64,000 nt of DNA from Mesorhizobium prunaredense. GTDB taxonomy: Bacteria > Pseudomonadota > Alphaproteobacteria > Rhizobiales > Rhizobiaceae. The notes below the pieces were generated by a model. It was not told the origin of the DNA. It did not search any database and saw only the letters and a list, made by a program, of their open reading frames with translations. Where the stretch lies: NCBI RefSeq assembly GCF_900156895.1, contig NZ_FTPD01000003.1:62001-126000 (forward strand). Direction: 5' to 3'. Of this stretch, positions 1 through 9,619 are shown piece by piece (position 1 is the first letter of the stretch; each line of letters begins with the position of its first letter). Position numbers and translations under genes: made by a program.

Positions 1-1122
1 GCTCGGGTCGAGTTCGATAGCCCTGGCGAAACTTTGCCTTGCCATCAGGTGGTTTGCCTTCGACGCGATGTGATAATACTCGCGGCCTCTCAGATAATGC
101 GTATAGGCTTCCACATTCTCGGTCGGCGCTTGCTCGATCGCCTTCTTCTCCTCGGGAAGGAGTTTGACCTTGAGCTGCTCGACGATTGCCTTGGCGATCT
201 CGTCCTGCACGGCGAAGATATCGGTGAGGTCGCGGTCGTAGCGGGCGGCCCAGACGTGGCCGTCGCTCGCCCCTTCGGTCAGTTCGGCATTGATCCTGAC
301 GCGGTTCCCGGCTTTGCGGACGCTTCCCTCGACCACATAGGCGACACCGAGTTCACTGGCGATGTGTTCCAGGTTCAGGGCGCGGCGCTTGCAGGCGAAG
401 ACGGTGTTGCGGCTGAGCACGAAGAGGCCCGAAACGTTGGACAGGTCCGTGATGATGTCCTCGGTGATGCCGTCGCTGAAGAACTCCTGGTCGGGATCGT
501 TGCTCATATTGGCGAAGGGCAGGACGGCCACCGAAGGCTTGTCGGGGCGCGTCCCAATCTCGCCGGTCCGCATTTCGTTGCGCGAGGCGACATTCCCCCA
601 ATTGGCGAAATAGACATGCACCGGATGGGACATGTTCTTCACCGTCCTGGCACCCTGATCGGCGAAGTCCAGGTCGAGTTTGTTGCCGACCTCGTGGCGT
701 ACCGCCTCCGAACAGGCAATGCCGCCGGGTACGGCGAGACCTTGCAACCGGACTGCCATGTTCACGCCGTCGCCGTAAAAATCGTCGCCGTCGACGATAA
801 GATCGCCGAGATTGATGCCCATCCGAAACTTGAAATGGCGGCCTTCCGGGATCCCGGCGTTGCGCTCTACCATCCCGCGCTGGATTTCTACGGCACAACG
901 GGCGGCGTTGAGAACGCTGCCGAACTCGACAAGCAAGCCGTCGCCCATCACCTTGAAGATGCGCCCGCCATGCTTGGCTACAGTGGGATCGAAGAACTCG
1001 CGGCGATGCTGGCGAAGCGCGCCGAGCGTTCGCTCTTCATTTGCTTCCATCAGGCGACTGTAGCCTACCACGTCGGCAGCCAGGATCGCCGCCAGACGGC
1101 GCTCAACCCGCTCCTCGGACAT
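1..1122 (-). CDS. Class III adenylate/guanylate cyclase with TolB-like and TPR regions (partial, 3' end outside window)
   Basis: The minus strand is open from ATG at 1122 to the window edge (374 codons). Residues 1-170 form a class III nucleotidyl cyclase domain: the first metal-binding segment AADVVGYSRLM lies near residue 15 and GDGLLVEF near residue 60, both with their Asp. A TolB-like segment follows (KPSVAVLPFANMS, then FSDGITEDIITDL), and the visible end (FARAIELDPS) looks like the start of a TPR array. This cytosolic architecture is expanded in rhizobia and presumably makes cAMP under unknown control. The open frame on the opposite strand is a high-GC shadow. The start is supported by the family-typical opening MSEERVERRLAAILAADVVG. 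Confidence 0.9.
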   Translation of the reverse strand, partial: MSEERVERRLAAILAADVVGYSRLMEANEERTLGALRQHRREFFDPTVAKHGGRIFKVMGDGLLVEFGSVLNAARCAVEIQRGMVERNAGIPEGRHFKFRMGINLGDLIVDGDDFYGDGVNMAVRLQGLAVPGGIACSEAVRHEVGNKLDLDFADQGARTVKNMSHPVHVYFANWGNVASRNEMRTGEIGTRPDKPSVAVLPFANMSNDPDQEFFSDGITEDIITDLSNVSGLFVLSRNTVFACKRRALNLEHIASELGVAYVVEGSVRKAGNRVRINAELTEGASDGHVWAARYDRDLTDIFAVQDEIAKAIVEQLKVKLLPEEKKAIEQAPTENVEAYTHYLRGREYYHIASKANHLMARQSFARAIELDPS

Positions 1123-1411
1123 GCCGTCTCCGGAAAACGTCGATACTACACGATTCAACGGCATACCGGCAACTAATGGCTTACCGACACTAGTGGCTTA
1201 CCGGCAATGCCACTGGAACGGCCGCTCAGGGTCATGAGCGTTGGCTGCGCCCAGGTCGGCATTGAAGAAGATCGGTTCGGGAAGGTCGAGATTGGGTCAA
1301 GGGCGTGAATCGGCACGGGCGAACGAACTTCTGCAACGGGTCAAACCAAGTCGTTCAGAAATGAATGAGTTTTGACCTTATAGCATCACGGTCTCCGATC
1401 GCAGGCAGTCG

Positions 1412-2050
1412 CTACCAGCGCACGAAAAGCCGCCCGCCGAGCGCGCCGAGCGCGGCGAGGATGGCAATCGCGATCGTATACCAGGTGGCGACGAAAAGCG
1501 GCGAATCGTCGAAGCAGTGCGCGGCATAGAAGGTTGCCGCCAGCCCGCCGGCGAGCAGGCCCGCCACGGCTCCGGCAAGCACCGGCCGCGTCGGGGCGCC
1601 ATAACGCAGCACCGCCAGGAAGACGGCAAGCGGACCGATGCCGATCAGCGGAATGAAGCTCAGGCAGATAACCATGTTGCTGCCGACCAGCCGCCGGCCC
1701 CAGTCGGCCGCAGGCACGGAAAGGAGTTCCAGACCCACCGCTACGCCCACCAGCAGCGGTGCGGCAACCATCCAGGCCGCCGCTCTGCTCGTCGCTGCAC
1801 CGGGTGTCGACAGGGCGCGGCTCAAGGCGAAGGCACTGACCGCCAGAGCCATCGTGAACACGAACTTGGCAACGAAACGCGTCGTATACATGGCGGTCGC
1901 GATGTCGGTGCGCGGACCGATCGCCAGCCAGAAAACCGCCGCCGCGATCAGCGTAGCCGCACCTGCGCCTATCCACCAGGCCGAGCCAAGCGGCATCGCC
2001 GTGCTGCGGGCATCGGCGTCGAGCGCCTTGATGAGATCGTCAGTCCTCAT
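1412..2050 (-). CDS. nrsF: NrsF-family (DUF1109) anti-sigma factor
   Basis: A 212-residue integral membrane protein opening MRTDDLIKALDADA, followed by about six hydrophobic segments and a short C-terminus. This is the DUF1109/NrsF pattern of negative regulators that hold ECF sigma factors at the membrane. The start codon lies one base after the stop of the upstream ECF sigma gene, so the two are co-transcribed and probably translationally coupled. In Caulobacter the equivalent SigF-NrsF pair responds to metal and redox stress through conserved cysteines. Here a Cys near the C-terminus (AAHCFDD) and one in the middle (VICLSF) are visible, but the signal sensed is inference. Longer upstream starts run into the sigma gene and are unlikely. 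Confidence 0.85.
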   Translation of the reverse strand: MRTDDLIKALDADARSTAMPLGSAWWIGAGAATLIAAAVFWLAIGPRTDIATAMYTTRFVAKFVFTMALAVSAFALSRALSTPGAATSRAAAWMVAAPLLVGVAVGLELLSVPAADWGRRLVGSNMVICLSFIPLIGIGPLAVFLAVLRYGAPTRPVLAGAVAGLLAGGLAATFYAAHCFDDSPLFVATWYTIAIAILAALGALGGRLFVRW

Positions 2051-2051
2051 G

Positions 2052-2621
2052 TCATTCCCGCTTGAACTGTTTGGCCCGCCCGAATTGTTTGGCCCCGAAC
2101 CGTTTGGCAATGGCTGCGAGACCACGATGCAGCGACACGCGCACCGCCGTCTCGCTGATGCCGAACTTCGCTGCCGTTTCACCAATGGAACGGCCTTCGA
2201 CCGACACCGACGAAACCACGGAACGCTGCGCCGGCGGCAGGCCATCCAGGGCCCGGTTGATGTCGCGCCCGCTGACCGTCTCGGCCTCCGGTTCGGCGAA
2301 GGTCTCGGCGATCTCGTCGATCTCGATCTCGATGCGCCGGCCGCGCCGTCGAAAGGCGTCGATCAGCTTGAAGCGCGCGATGGCGTAGACCCAGGGCAGC
2401 ACAGGTAAATCCTGCCGCCAGGTATGCCGTTTCACATGAATGGCCAGCAAGGTTTCCTGCACGACATCCTCGGGATCGACCCCGCCCTGAACGATCTTGC
2501 GCCTGATAACGCCGCGAACGAGAGCAGCCGTCCGGCGCAGAAAATCGGCGTAAGCTTTTTCATCTCCGGCGATCGCGGCCTGCATCAGCCGGGAAAGCTC
2601 GGCCTCGTCCTTGCCGGTCAC
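2052..2621 (-). CDS. ECF-family RNA polymerase sigma factor (SigF-like)
   Basis: A 189-residue protein with the two ECF core domains: sigma2 (about residues 20-95, including VDPEDVVQETLLAIH and WVYAIARFKLIDAFRRR) and sigma4 (about 125-180, with GLPPAQRSVVSSVSVEGRSIGETAAKFG). The start is GTG at 2621, preceded by GGGGAG about ten bases upstream. It sits directly before the DUF1109 anti-sigma gene, the usual sigma/anti-sigma operon. Upstream, GTAACA and CGAA spaced 16 bases apart (2641-2666) resemble a SigF-type promoter, suggesting autoregulation. Family assignment is firm; the regulon is unknown. Confidence 0.9.
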   Translation of the reverse strand: MTGKDEAELSRLMQAAIAGDEKAYADFLRRTAALVRGVIRRKIVQGGVDPEDVVQETLLAIHVKRHTWRQDLPVLPWVYAIARFKLIDAFRRRGRRIEIEIDEIAETFAEPEAETVSGRDINRALDGLPPAQRSVVSSVSVEGRSIGETAAKFGISETAVRVSLHRGLAAIAKRFGAKQFGRAKQFKRE

Positions 2622-2640
2622 AAGAGTTCACTCCCCGATA

Positions 2641-2666
2641 TTCGCGCCTCGGCGCTGATTTGTTAC
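2641..2666 (-). promoter_or_regulatory. Candidate ECF (SigF-type) promoter upstream of the sigma gene
   Basis: Reading the minus strand, GTAACA is followed after exactly 16 bases by CGAATA, about 20 bases before the GTG start of the sigma gene. Caulobacter SigF promoters, as I recall them, have the form GTAACC-N16-CGAA. Match and position fit self-activation. No transcript data are available, and a six-plus-four-base match could be chance. Confidence 0.45.
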
Positions 2667-2751
2667 GTGCTGGCGAAATAATGTCCAAGCCAAATATGGG
2701 AACATCACGAAGGTTTCACCTCCGGCGCCCGATTGCGCAGCTCATCAATGT

Positions 2752-2766
2752 TGACTACACCGGTCA
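2752..2766 (+). promoter_or_regulatory. Iron-responsive operator (TGA-N9-TCA) upstream of fbpA
   Basis: TGACTACACCGGTCA matches the rhizobial iron-responsive operator TGA-N9-TCA, bound by the Fe-S repressor RirA. It lies 53 bases before the chosen start of a ferric-iron ABC importer, where a repressor site would be expected. The motif is short and degenerate, so the gene context carries much of the support. Confidence 0.5.
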
Positions 2767-2818
2767 TGAATTGATAGGTGCAGCCATGCTAAATCAGAGA
2801 CCATCGAGACCGAGCGGG

Positions 2819-3835
2819 ATGACGTCGATGAAACAAGCTCTTTCCGCCCTTGCCGGAGTCACAGCACTTGCAATCAGCCTGATCGCCAGCCCGGTTATGG
2901 CCCAAGACGGCGGCATCGTCGTCTACAATGCCCAGCATGAGAGCCTGACCAATGCCTGGGTGGAAGGTTTCACCAAGGAAACCGGCATCAAGGTCACCGT
3001 TCGCCACGGTGGCGACAGCGATTTTTCCAACCAGATCGTCGCCGAAGGCGCCGCCTCGCCGGCCGACGTGTTCCTGACGGAAAACTCGCCCGCCATGGTG
3101 CTGGTCGAGTCATCAGGCCTGTTCGCGCCGGTCGACGCCGACACGCTGGCGCAGATTCCCAAGGAATACCAGGCGGCCAGCGGCAAGTGGGTGGGCATCG
3201 CCGCGCGCAGCACCGTCTTTGCCTACAACAAGACCAAGCTGACCGCCGAGCAGTTGCCCAAATCGCTGCTTGAACTCGCCGATCCGAGCTGGAAGGGACG
3301 CTGGGCCGCTTCGCCGTCCGGCGCCGATTTCCAGGCGATCGTCAGCGCGCTTTTGCAGCTCAAGGGTGAGGCCGCAACGGCCGACTGGCTGAAGGCGATG
3401 AAGGAGAACTTCACCGCCTACAAAGGCAACAGCACGGTGATGAAGGCGGTCAATACCGGCGAGGTCGATGGCGGCGTGATCTATCACTATTATTACTACG
3501 GCGACCAGGCCAAGACCGGCGAGAACAGCAACAACGTCGGGCTCCACTATATGAAGAACCAGGATCCAGGCGCCTTCGTCTCGGTTTCCGGCGGTGGCGT
3601 GCTGGCCTCCAGCAAGCACCCGAAGGAAGCTCAGGCCTTCCTGAAATGGGTGACCGGCAAGGGTGGTCAGGACGTGCTGAAGACCGGCAATTCCTTTGAA
3701 TACGCGGTCGGCAAGGGCGCGGAGTCCAATCCGGCGCTGGTGCCGCTGGCCGATCTGCAGGCGCCGAAGGTCGATGCGACGACGCTGAACTCCAAGAAGG
3801 TGACCGACCTGATGACGGCAGCCGGCTTGCTTTAG
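2819..3835 (+). CDS. fbpA: Iron(III) ABC transporter substrate-binding protein
   Basis: A 338-residue periplasmic binding protein of the FbpA/AfuA group. A Sec signal peptide ends near ASPVMA|QDGG, followed by the typical opening GGIVVYNAQHESLTNAWVEGF and DVFLTENSPAMVLVE. The Tyr-rich run IYHYYYYGDQ near residue 225 matches the tyrosine iron ligands of this family. It is the first gene of a cassette with permease and ATPase downstream. ATG 2819 (MTSMKQ) or ATG 2828 are the plausible starts; the frame is open further upstream but the extra residues do not look like a signal peptide. The upstream TGA-N9-TCA site suggests derepression when iron is scarce. Confidence 0.88.
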   Translation: MTSMKQALSALAGVTALAISLIASPVMAQDGGIVVYNAQHESLTNAWVEGFTKETGIKVTVRHGGDSDFSNQIVAEGAASPADVFLTENSPAMVLVESSGLFAPVDADTLAQIPKEYQAASGKWVGIAARSTVFAYNKTKLTAEQLPKSLLELADPSWKGRWAASPSGADFQAIVSALLQLKGEAATADWLKAMKENFTAYKGNSTVMKAVNTGEVDGGVIYHYYYYGDQAKTGENSNNVGLHYMKNQDPGAFVSVSGGGVLASSKHPKEAQAFLKWVTGKGGQDVLKTGNSFEYAVGKGAESNPALVPLADLQAPKVDATTLNSKKVTDLMTAAGLL

Positions 3836-3871
3836 TTCGCGTTCGTCCTAAAACGGCAACCGACTGCGCTT

Positions 3872-3894
3872 CTGCGGGAATTCGCTTTCCGCAG
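3872..3894 (+). other. Small hairpin between fbpA and fbpB
   Basis: CTGCGG at 3872-3877 pairs with CCGCAG at 3889-3894, and a GAGCGCTC palindrome with a short T run follows. Hairpins after the binding-protein gene commonly raise its dosage relative to the permease by partial termination or mRNA protection. That role is inferred only from position. Confidence 0.3.
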
Positions 3895-4011
3895 GAGCGC
3901 TCTGTTTTTCGAGGTGGCATTCGTCCATGACGACAGACTGCATTCTTGGCCGTGTTTGCGGCCGTTCGATCGTTTCCGCCACCGGGCGGCAACGGCTCGG
4001 CGTCTGAGTTG

Positions 4012-5592
4012 ATGCGGTCTGCGGCCGACCTTGCACGTTCACCGACCGGCATGGTGGCTGGGCAATGGACGCGCCGGCGGCCGATATCCTGGATTTCGCT
4101 CGCCGCCATCCTGGTCTCACTGTTCTCGCTGCTGCCGCTCGCCTTCATCATCTGGATTGCCGTGCAGACCGGCTGGGAAACCGTATCGGCACTGGTCTTC
4201 CGGCCACGTGTCGGTGAGCTCCTGGTCAACACCCTGCTTTTGGTGGTGCTGGCGGTACCGATCTGCATCGTGCTCTCGGTGGCGCTGGCCTGGCTGACCG
4301 AACGCAGCAGCCTTCCCGGTGCCCGGCTGTGGGCCTGGCTGTCGGTGGCGCCGCTCGCCATCCCGGCCTTCGTCCACAGCTACGCCTGGATCACCGTGGT
4401 GCCGGGGCTGCACGGGCTGTGGGCCGGCGTCCTGGTTTCCGTCGTCGCCTATTTCCCGTTCCTCTATCTGCCGGTGGCGGCAGCCTTGCGCCGGCTCGAT
4501 CCTGCTCTCGAAGATGCCGCGGCAGCCGTCGGCCTCGGGCCATGGCGCGTGTTCCGGCGGGTCGTGCTGCCGCAACTCAGGCTCGCCATCTGCGGCGGCT
4601 CGCTGCTGGTCGGCCTGCATCTCCTGGCCGAGTACGGGCTCTACGTGTTCATCCGCTTCGATACCTTCACCACGGCGATCGTCGACCAGTTCCAGTCGAC
4701 CTTCAACGGCCCCGCCGCCAACATGCTGGCGGCGGTGCTGGTGACATGCTGTTTCGTGCTGCTCGGGATCGAAGTGCTGGTGCGCGGCGAGGAGCGCTAT
4801 GCCCGCGTCGGCTCGGGCGCCGCGCGGCAGCAGCAACGCACAAGGCTTGGCCGCGCCACGATCCCCTGCCTGCTGCTGCCGGTCGTCACCACCTTGCTGG
4901 CGCTCGGCGTGCCGTTCGTCACCGTCGGCCGTTGGCTTGTGGCCGGCGGCGCCAATGTCTGGCGCCTCGATGAGATCGGCCTGGCGCTCGGCCAGACCCT
5001 GTTCCTGGCGCTCGCCGGCGCGCTGCTCGCCACTATCGCCGCCATGCCGATGGCATGGATCTCGATCCGCGCGCCGGGGCCGCTGCAGCGCCTTCTAGAG
5101 GGCTGCAACTACATCGTCGGATCGCTGCCCGGCGTCGTCGTGGCGCTGGCGCTGGTCACCATCACGGTGCGCATTGCTCTGCCGCTCTATCAGACCCTGT
5201 TCACGATCCTTGTTGCCTATGCGCTGATGTTCCTGCCGCGCGCCCTGATCAGCCTGCGAGCGTCGATCGCGCAGGCGCCGGTCGAGCTCGAACGCGCCGC
5301 CGCCAGTCTCGGCCGGTCACCGCTCAAGGCGCTGTGGTCGACGACGATCCGCCTGTCGGCGCCGGGTGCCGCGGCGGGGATGGCACTGGTGGCGCTCGGC
5401 ATCATGAACGAATTGACCGCCACCCAGATGCTGGCGCCCAACGGCACCCGCACGCTGGCGATGGCGTTCTGGGCCCACAGCGGCGAGATCGACTATGCGT
5501 CCGCCGCACCCTACGCGCTCATCATGGTGGCGATGTCGCTGCCGCTGACCTGGCTGCTCTACGTCCAGTCGAAGCGGATGGCCGGACGATGA
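4012..5592 (+). CDS. fbpB: Iron(III) ABC transporter permease
   Basis: About 526 residues with roughly twelve membrane segments in two homologous halves. Each half carries a BPD_transp_1 coupling loop: [24 protein letters not shown] near residue 170 and [24 protein letters not shown] near residue 430. This fused two-in-one permease is typical of Fbp/Afu importers. The frame is open upstream to a TTG at 3946, but ATG 4012 or ATG 4051 is more likely; I chose 4012. The stop overlaps the ATPase start (ATGA), so translation of the two is probably coupled. It forms the inner-membrane channel for ferric iron delivered by the preceding binding protein. Confidence 0.85.
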   Translation: MRSAADLARSPTGMVAGQWTRRRPISWISLAAILVSLFSLLPLAFIIWIAVQTGWETVSALVFRPRVGELLVNTLLLVVLAVPICIVLSVALAWLTERSSLPGARLWAWLSVAPLAIPAFVHSYAWITVVPGLHGLWAGVLVSVVAYFPFLYLPVAAALRRLDPALEDAAAAVGLGPWRVFRRVVLPQLRLAICGGSLLVGLHLLAEYGLYVFIRFDTFTTAIVDQFQSTFNGPAANMLAAVLVTCCFVLLGIEVLVRGEERYARVGSGAARQQQRTRLGRATIPCLLLPVVTTLLALGVPFVTVGRWLVAGGANVWRLDEIGLALGQTLFLALAGALLATIAAMPMAWISIRAPGPLQRLLEGCNYIVGSLPGVVVALALVTITVRIALPLYQTLFTILVAYALMFLPRALISLRASIAQAPVELERAAASLGRSPLKALWSTTIRLSAPGAAAGMALVALGIMNELTATQMLAPNGTRTLAMAFWAHSGEIDYASAAPYALIMVAMSLPLTWLLYVQSKRMAGR

Positions 5593-6671
5593 GCTTCCTC
5601 GAACTCACCGATGTGCACAAGCACTACGGCCCGGTGGCCGCACTGGCCGGCGTCGACCTCAGCGTGGCCAGCGGCAGCCGAACGGCGATCGTCGGGCCGT
5701 CCGGCTGCGGCAAGACGACCTTGCTGCGGCTGATCGCCGGCTTCGAAGCGCCGGACCAGGGCCGCATCGTGCTCGACGGCGAGGTGCTGGCCAATGGCGG
5801 CGCCGCCGTGCCGGCATATCGGCGCGGCATCGGCGTGGTGGCGCAGGACGGCGCCCTGTTCCCGCATCTGAGCATCGCCGCCAATATCGGTTTCGGCATG
5901 CGACATCACGAGGACAAGCGCACCGAGCGTATCGTCGAGCTCGCCTATATCGTCGGGCTCGACAAGGCGATCCTGAAACGGCGGCCGCACGAGCTCTCAG
6001 GCGGCCAGCAGCAGCGTGTGGCGCTGGCCCGCGCCATGGCCATGAAGCCGCGGCTGATGCTGCTCGACGAGCCGTTCTCGGCGCTCGACACCGGCCTGCG
6101 CGCCTCGATGCGCAAGGCGGTGGCCGAGCTTCTGGAGACCGCCGGCATCACCACGATCCTGGTCACGCACGACCAGGCCGAGGCGCTGTCCTTTGCCAGC
6201 CAGGTCGCGGTGATGCGCGACGGCAAATTCTCGCAGGTCGGCACGCCGCGCGAGCTTTATCTCAAGCCGAAAGACCGGATGGTCGCCGAATTCCTTGGCG
6301 ACGCCATCATCCTGCCGGCCAGGATCGCGGACGGTTTCGCCAGCTCGCCGCTCGGCCGCATCGCCGTCGACAGCACCGAGCGGCGTGATCTCGTCCGCAT
6401 CATGCTGCGGCCGGAACAGGTGCTTTTGAAACGGACATCGCGCGAAGGCATGTCGGGCACGCCGGACATGCTGTTCGGCGAAGTCACGGAGTCCGAATTC
6501 GCCGGCTCGATGTGCACCATCGCGGTGCGGCTCTTGAACAGCCCCGATCCGCCGGACGCAGCCGCGATCGGCAACACGCCACTGGTCCTGCGCAAGCCGG
6601 GCATGGACACACCGGTGGTTGGCGAGATCGTCCGGCTGACGGTGTCGGGCAAGGCGCATGTGTTCGCCTGA
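5589..6671 (+). CDS. fbpC: Iron(III) ABC transporter ATP-binding protein
   Basis: A 360-residue ATPase with Walker A GPSGCGKT (residues 36-43), signature LSGGQQQR, Walker B LMLLDEP, D-loop SALD and switch-histidine segment [11 protein letters not shown]-terminal TOBE-like extension (about 240-360) fits the FbpC/PotA branch. Its ATG overlaps the permease stop by four bases. It powers uptake for the FbpAB pair and ends the operon, which converges on the ugp operon. Confidence 0.87.
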   Translation: MSFLELTDVHKHYGPVAALAGVDLSVASGSRTAIVGPSGCGKTTLLRLIAGFEAPDQGRIVLDGEVLANGGAAVPAYRRGIGVVAQDGALFPHLSIAANIGFGMRHHEDKRTERIVELAYIVGLDKAILKRRPHELSGGQQQRVALARAMAMKPRLMLLDEPFSALDTGLRASMRKAVAELLETAGITTILVTHDQAEALSFASQVAVMRDGKFSQVGTPRELYLKPKDRMVAEFLGDAIILPARIADGFASSPLGRIAVDSTERRDLVRIMLRPEQVLLKRTSREGMSGTPDMLFGEVTESEFAGSMCTIAVRLLNSPDPPDAAAIGNTPLVLRKPGMDTPVVGEIVRLTVSGKAHVFA

Positions 6672-6683
6672 ACGGTCTTGCGT

Positions 6684-6700
6684 CTGGCGCAGTTCGCCAG
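6684..6700. terminator. Hairpin between convergent fbpC and ugpC
   Basis: CTGGCG at 6684-6689 pairs with CGCCAG at 6695-6700 across a five-base loop, in the 48-base gap between two converging operons. There is no T tract on either strand, so this is at best a weak or Rho-assisted bidirectional terminator. Confidence 0.3.
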
Positions 6701-6719
6701 TCAGGCCGACAGGCAGGCT

Positions 6720-7787
6720 TCACTCGACCCGCTTTCCAGCCTGATCGAACCAGTGCAGCTTTTCGGCTTTGGCCACGACACGCAACTGGTCGCCGGGCTT
6801 TGCGGTGGCGCGCCCCGAGACGCGCACGATGATACGGCTGCCGGCTGCGGCGCAGTGAAGAAAGCTTTCGGCACCGACCGGCTCGACCGCTTCGACTGTC
6901 GCCGGCAGGACGAGCGCACCGGGCAGCGCCTCCGCATTGAAGGTGACGTCGGCATCTTCAGGGCGAAACCCCAGCGTCACGGCTTGTGTTCCGGGAGCCG
7001 CAAAGCCGATCGCGATGCCGTCAGCCAGCATCGGGCCTGAGGAACTTCCGGTCAGCGCCAGGAGATTCATCGGCGGCGCGCCGATGAAGGAAGCGACGAA
7101 GATCGAGGCCGGCCTTTCGTAGACGTCGAGCGGCGCGCCCGTTTGCTCGACCAGCCCGGCGTTCATGACAACAAGGATGTCGGCCAGCGTCATCGCCTCG
7201 AGCTGGTCGTGGGTGACATAGACCGAGGTGACGCCGAGCGTGCGCTGCAAATTCTTGATCTCGACCCGCATCTGGCCGCGCAATTTGGCATCGAGATTGC
7301 TGAGCGGCTCATCGAACAGGAAGACTTTCGGATTGCGCACGATGGCGCGGCCCATGGCGACACGCTGGCGCTGGCCGCCTGAAAGCTCGCGCGGCCGCCG
7401 GTCGAGCAGCGCCGAAAGCTCCAGCACCTTGGCGGTCGAACGCACCCGGCTGTCGATCTCGTCCTTCGGCGTGCCGCGATTGCGCAGGCCATAGGCCATG
7501 TTGTCATAGACTTTCATATGCGGGTAAAGCGCGTAGTTCTGGAACACCATGGCGATGTCGCGCTCGGTCGGGCCGATGGCGTTGACCACCTTGCCGTCGA
7601 TGGCGACCGTGCCGGCGGAAATGGTCTCCAACCCGGCGATCATCCTAAGCAGCGTCGACTTGCCGCAGCCGGATGGGCCGACCAGCACGCAAAGCTCCTT
7701 GTCGGGAATGGCGATGGAGACCCCCTTCACGGCTTCGACGCCGCTGGGATAGACCTTCTTCACGTCCTTCAGATCGACGGTCGCCAT
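6720..7787 (-). CDS. ugpC: sn-glycerol-3-phosphate ABC transporter ATP-binding protein
   Basis: A 355-residue ATPase of the MalK/UgpC class. Walker A is GPSGCGKST (37-45), the Q-loop region reads [17 protein letters not shown], the signature [10 protein letters not shown], Walker [13 protein letters not shown] and the H-loop VTHDQLEA. The regulatory C-terminus holds the [10 protein letters not shown] and GFRPEDA motifs of this subfamily. It is the last gene of ugpBAEC, and its start lies 7 bases after the ugpE stop. The substrate is inferred from the operon; UgpC-like ATPases can serve several sugar importers. Confidence 0.88.
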   Translation of the reverse strand: MATVDLKDVKKVYPSGVEAVKGVSIAIPDKELCVLVGPSGCGKSTLLRMIAGLETISAGTVAIDGKVVNAIGPTERDIAMVFQNYALYPHMKVYDNMAYGLRNRGTPKDEIDSRVRSTAKVLELSALLDRRPRELSGGQRQRVAMGRAIVRNPKVFLFDEPLSNLDAKLRGQMRVEIKNLQRTLGVTSVYVTHDQLEAMTLADILVVMNAGLVEQTGAPLDVYERPASIFVASFIGAPPMNLLALTGSSSGPMLADGIAIGFAAPGTQAVTLGFRPEDADVTFNAEALPGALVLPATVEAVEPVGAESFLHCAAAGSRIIVRVSGRATAKPGDQLRVVAKAEKLHWFDQAGKRVE

Positions 7788-7794
7788 CAGCTTC

Positions 7795-8643
7795 TCACTT
7801 TTCGGATTCGACCAGGCCGCGCACGAACCAGCGTTGCATCAGCGCCACCACCAGGATCGGCGGCACAATGGCCAGCATCGCCGTGACCATGACCAGGTGC
7901 CATTCGGTATCGGCATCGGCAAAGGAAACCATCTTTTTCAGCGCGATGACGATGGTGTTCATGTCGTTGCTGTTGGTGACGAGCAGCGGCCAAAGATACT
8001 GCGTCCAGCCATAGATGAAGAGGATCACGAACAGCGCCGCGATGTTGGTGCGCGACAATGGCAGGAGGATATCGAAGAAGAAGCGCCATGGCCCGGCACC
8101 GTCGACACGTGCCGCCTCGACCAATTCGCCCGGTATGGTCATGAAGAACTGGCGGAACAGCAGCGTCGCGGTGGCCGAGGCGATCAGCGGTATGATCAGG
8201 CCGGCATAGGTGTCGATCATGCCGAGATCGACCATTACCTTGTAGGTCGGCAGGATGCGCACCTCCACCGGAAGCATCAAGGTGATGAAGATCAGCCAGA
8301 AGAAGGTCATGCGCAGGGGAAAGCGGAAGAACACGATCGCATAGGCCGACAGGATCGAGATGCAGATCTTTCCCACCGCAACGCCAAGCGCCATGATCGT
8401 GGTGTTGAGGAGCAGTTGGCCGACGCTGACACCGCCGATGCGGCCAATGCCGCCGAACAGCGCCTCGCTGTAGTTGTTCCACAGCTGGCCGCCGGGCAAG
8501 AGCGGCAGCGGCGGCCTGAGGATGGTTTGCAGCGTGTGTGTCGAGGCAACGAACGTGTAGTAGATCGGGAAAGCCACGATCAATATGCCGAGGATAAGCA
8601 CGGCATGGGCGATGACGGTGCGGAGCGGGGACTGGCCGATCAT
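7795..8643 (-). CDS. ugpE: sn-glycerol-3-phosphate ABC transporter permease
   Basis: A 282-residue permease with six predicted membrane segments and the coupling motif [22 protein letters not shown]. The N-terminus ([19 protein letters not shown]) and the [10 protein letters not shown] segment resemble UgpE of other rhizobia. It lies between ugpA and ugpC with an 8-base gap to ugpA, so it is part of one transcript. With UgpA it forms the heterodimeric membrane channel. Confidence 0.87.
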   Translation of the reverse strand: MIGQSPLRTVIAHAVLILGILIVAFPIYYTFVASTHTLQTILRPPLPLLPGGQLWNNYSEALFGGIGRIGGVSVGQLLLNTTIMALGVAVGKICISILSAYAIVFFRFPLRMTFFWLIFITLMLPVEVRILPTYKVMVDLGMIDTYAGLIIPLIASATATLLFRQFFMTIPGELVEAARVDGAGPWRFFFDILLPLSRTNIAALFVILFIYGWTQYLWPLLVTNSNDMNTIVIALKKMVSFADADTEWHLVMVTAMLAIVPPILVVALMQRWFVRGLVESEK

Positions 8644-8651
8644 CGCTGCCC

Positions 8652-9536
8652 TCAGCCGTAGTGGACTTTGCGTTCCACGTAGCGGAATTGGATGGCTGTA
8701 AGCGCAATGACGATTGCCATCAGGATGACCGACTGCGCCGCCGAGTCACCCAGGATCAGATTGACGAAGCCGTCATTGTAGACCTTGTAGACCAGGGTCT
8801 CGGTGGTCTTGCCAGGCCCGCCGCCGGTTACGGCATGAACGATGCCGAACGTGTCGAACAGGGCATAGACGGTGTTGACGACCAACAGGAAAAAGGTGGT
8901 CGGCGCGAGCAGCGGGAAGACGATGGTCCAAAAGCGCTTGGTCTCGCCGGCGCCATCCATGGCCGCCGCCTCGATCAGCGTTTTCGGCACCGCCTGCAAG
9001 CCAGCGACGAAGAACAGGAAATTGTAGCTGATCTGCTTCCAGGCAGCCGCCGACACCAGCAGGATCATGGCATGGGTGCCGTTGAGCAGCGGATCCCAGG
9101 CGATGCCGAGGCTTCGCAGCAAATAGGCCAACGAGCCGATTGAAGGATTGAACAGAAACAGCCACAGCATGCCGGCAATCGCCGGCGCCACGGCATAAGG
9201 CCATATCAACAGCGTGCGGTAGAGGCCTTTGCCGCGCACCGCCTTCTCGGCCATGACCGCAAGCAGCAGGGCCACGCACATCGCGACGATCGCGGTCGCA
9301 AGCGAGAACACTACGGTGACTTGGATCGAGTTGAGGTAGGCCGGATCGGCCAGCACCTTGCGGAAATTGGCAAACCAGACGAACCGGCTCCTCAGCCCGA
9401 ACGGGTCCTGTCTGAGCATCGACTGGTAGAGCGCCTGACCGGCCGGCCAGTAGAAGAAAACCAGTGTTATGGCGAGTTGCGGCGCCACCAGCAGGTAGGG
9501 CAGGATCTTGTTGGGAAAGACGACGCGTGGAGACAG
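8652..9536 (-). CDS. ugpA: sn-glycerol-3-phosphate ABC transporter permease, probable CTG start
   Basis: Six membrane segments and the coupling motif [23 protein letters not shown] identify UgpA. The first conventional start, GTG 9488 (VAPQLAIT), would cut into the first membrane segment and has no ribosome-binding site. The frame continues upstream with the family-conserved [16 protein letters not shown]. There is no in-frame ATG, GTG or TTG there, but a CTG at 9536 is preceded by AAGGGA at good spacing and gives 294 residues, near the usual UgpA length. I therefore place the start at 9536; 9488 is the conventional alternative. A 24-base palindrome lies just upstream. Confidence 0.78.
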   Translation of the reverse strand: MSPRVVFPNKILPYLLVAPQLAITLVFFYWPAGQALYQSMLRQDPFGLRSRFVWFANFRKVLADPAYLNSIQVTVVFSLATAIVAMCVALLLAVMAEKAVRGKGLYRTLLIWPYAVAPAIAGMLWLFLFNPSIGSLAYLLRSLGIAWDPLLNGTHAMILLVSAAAWKQISYNFLFFVAGLQAVPKTLIEAAAMDGAGETKRFWTIVFPLLAPTTFFLLVVNTVYALFDTFGIVHAVTGGGPGKTTETLVYKVYNDGFVNLILGDSAAQSVILMAIVIALTAIQFRYVERKVHYG

Positions 9537-9563
9537 GCTGATTCCCTTCGCTATCTCAGGAGA

Positions 9564-9587
9564 CGCCCACGCGAGCTCGCGTGGGCG
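9564..9587. repeat. Perfect 24-base palindrome between ugpB and ugpA
   Basis: CGCCCACGCGAG is followed directly by its exact reverse complement, in the gap between the binding-protein and permease genes. It could fold as a stable mRNA hairpin that protects ugpB message or attenuates read-through. No T tract follows, so termination is not implied. Confidence 0.7.
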
Positions 9588-9619
9588 ATATTCAAACCGA
9601 CACCACCGAGATAATCTCG

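Noticed and set aside
34..1176. Plus-strand open frame of 380 codons at the left edge
   Set aside because: The minus strand encodes a clear adenylate cyclase through the same bases.
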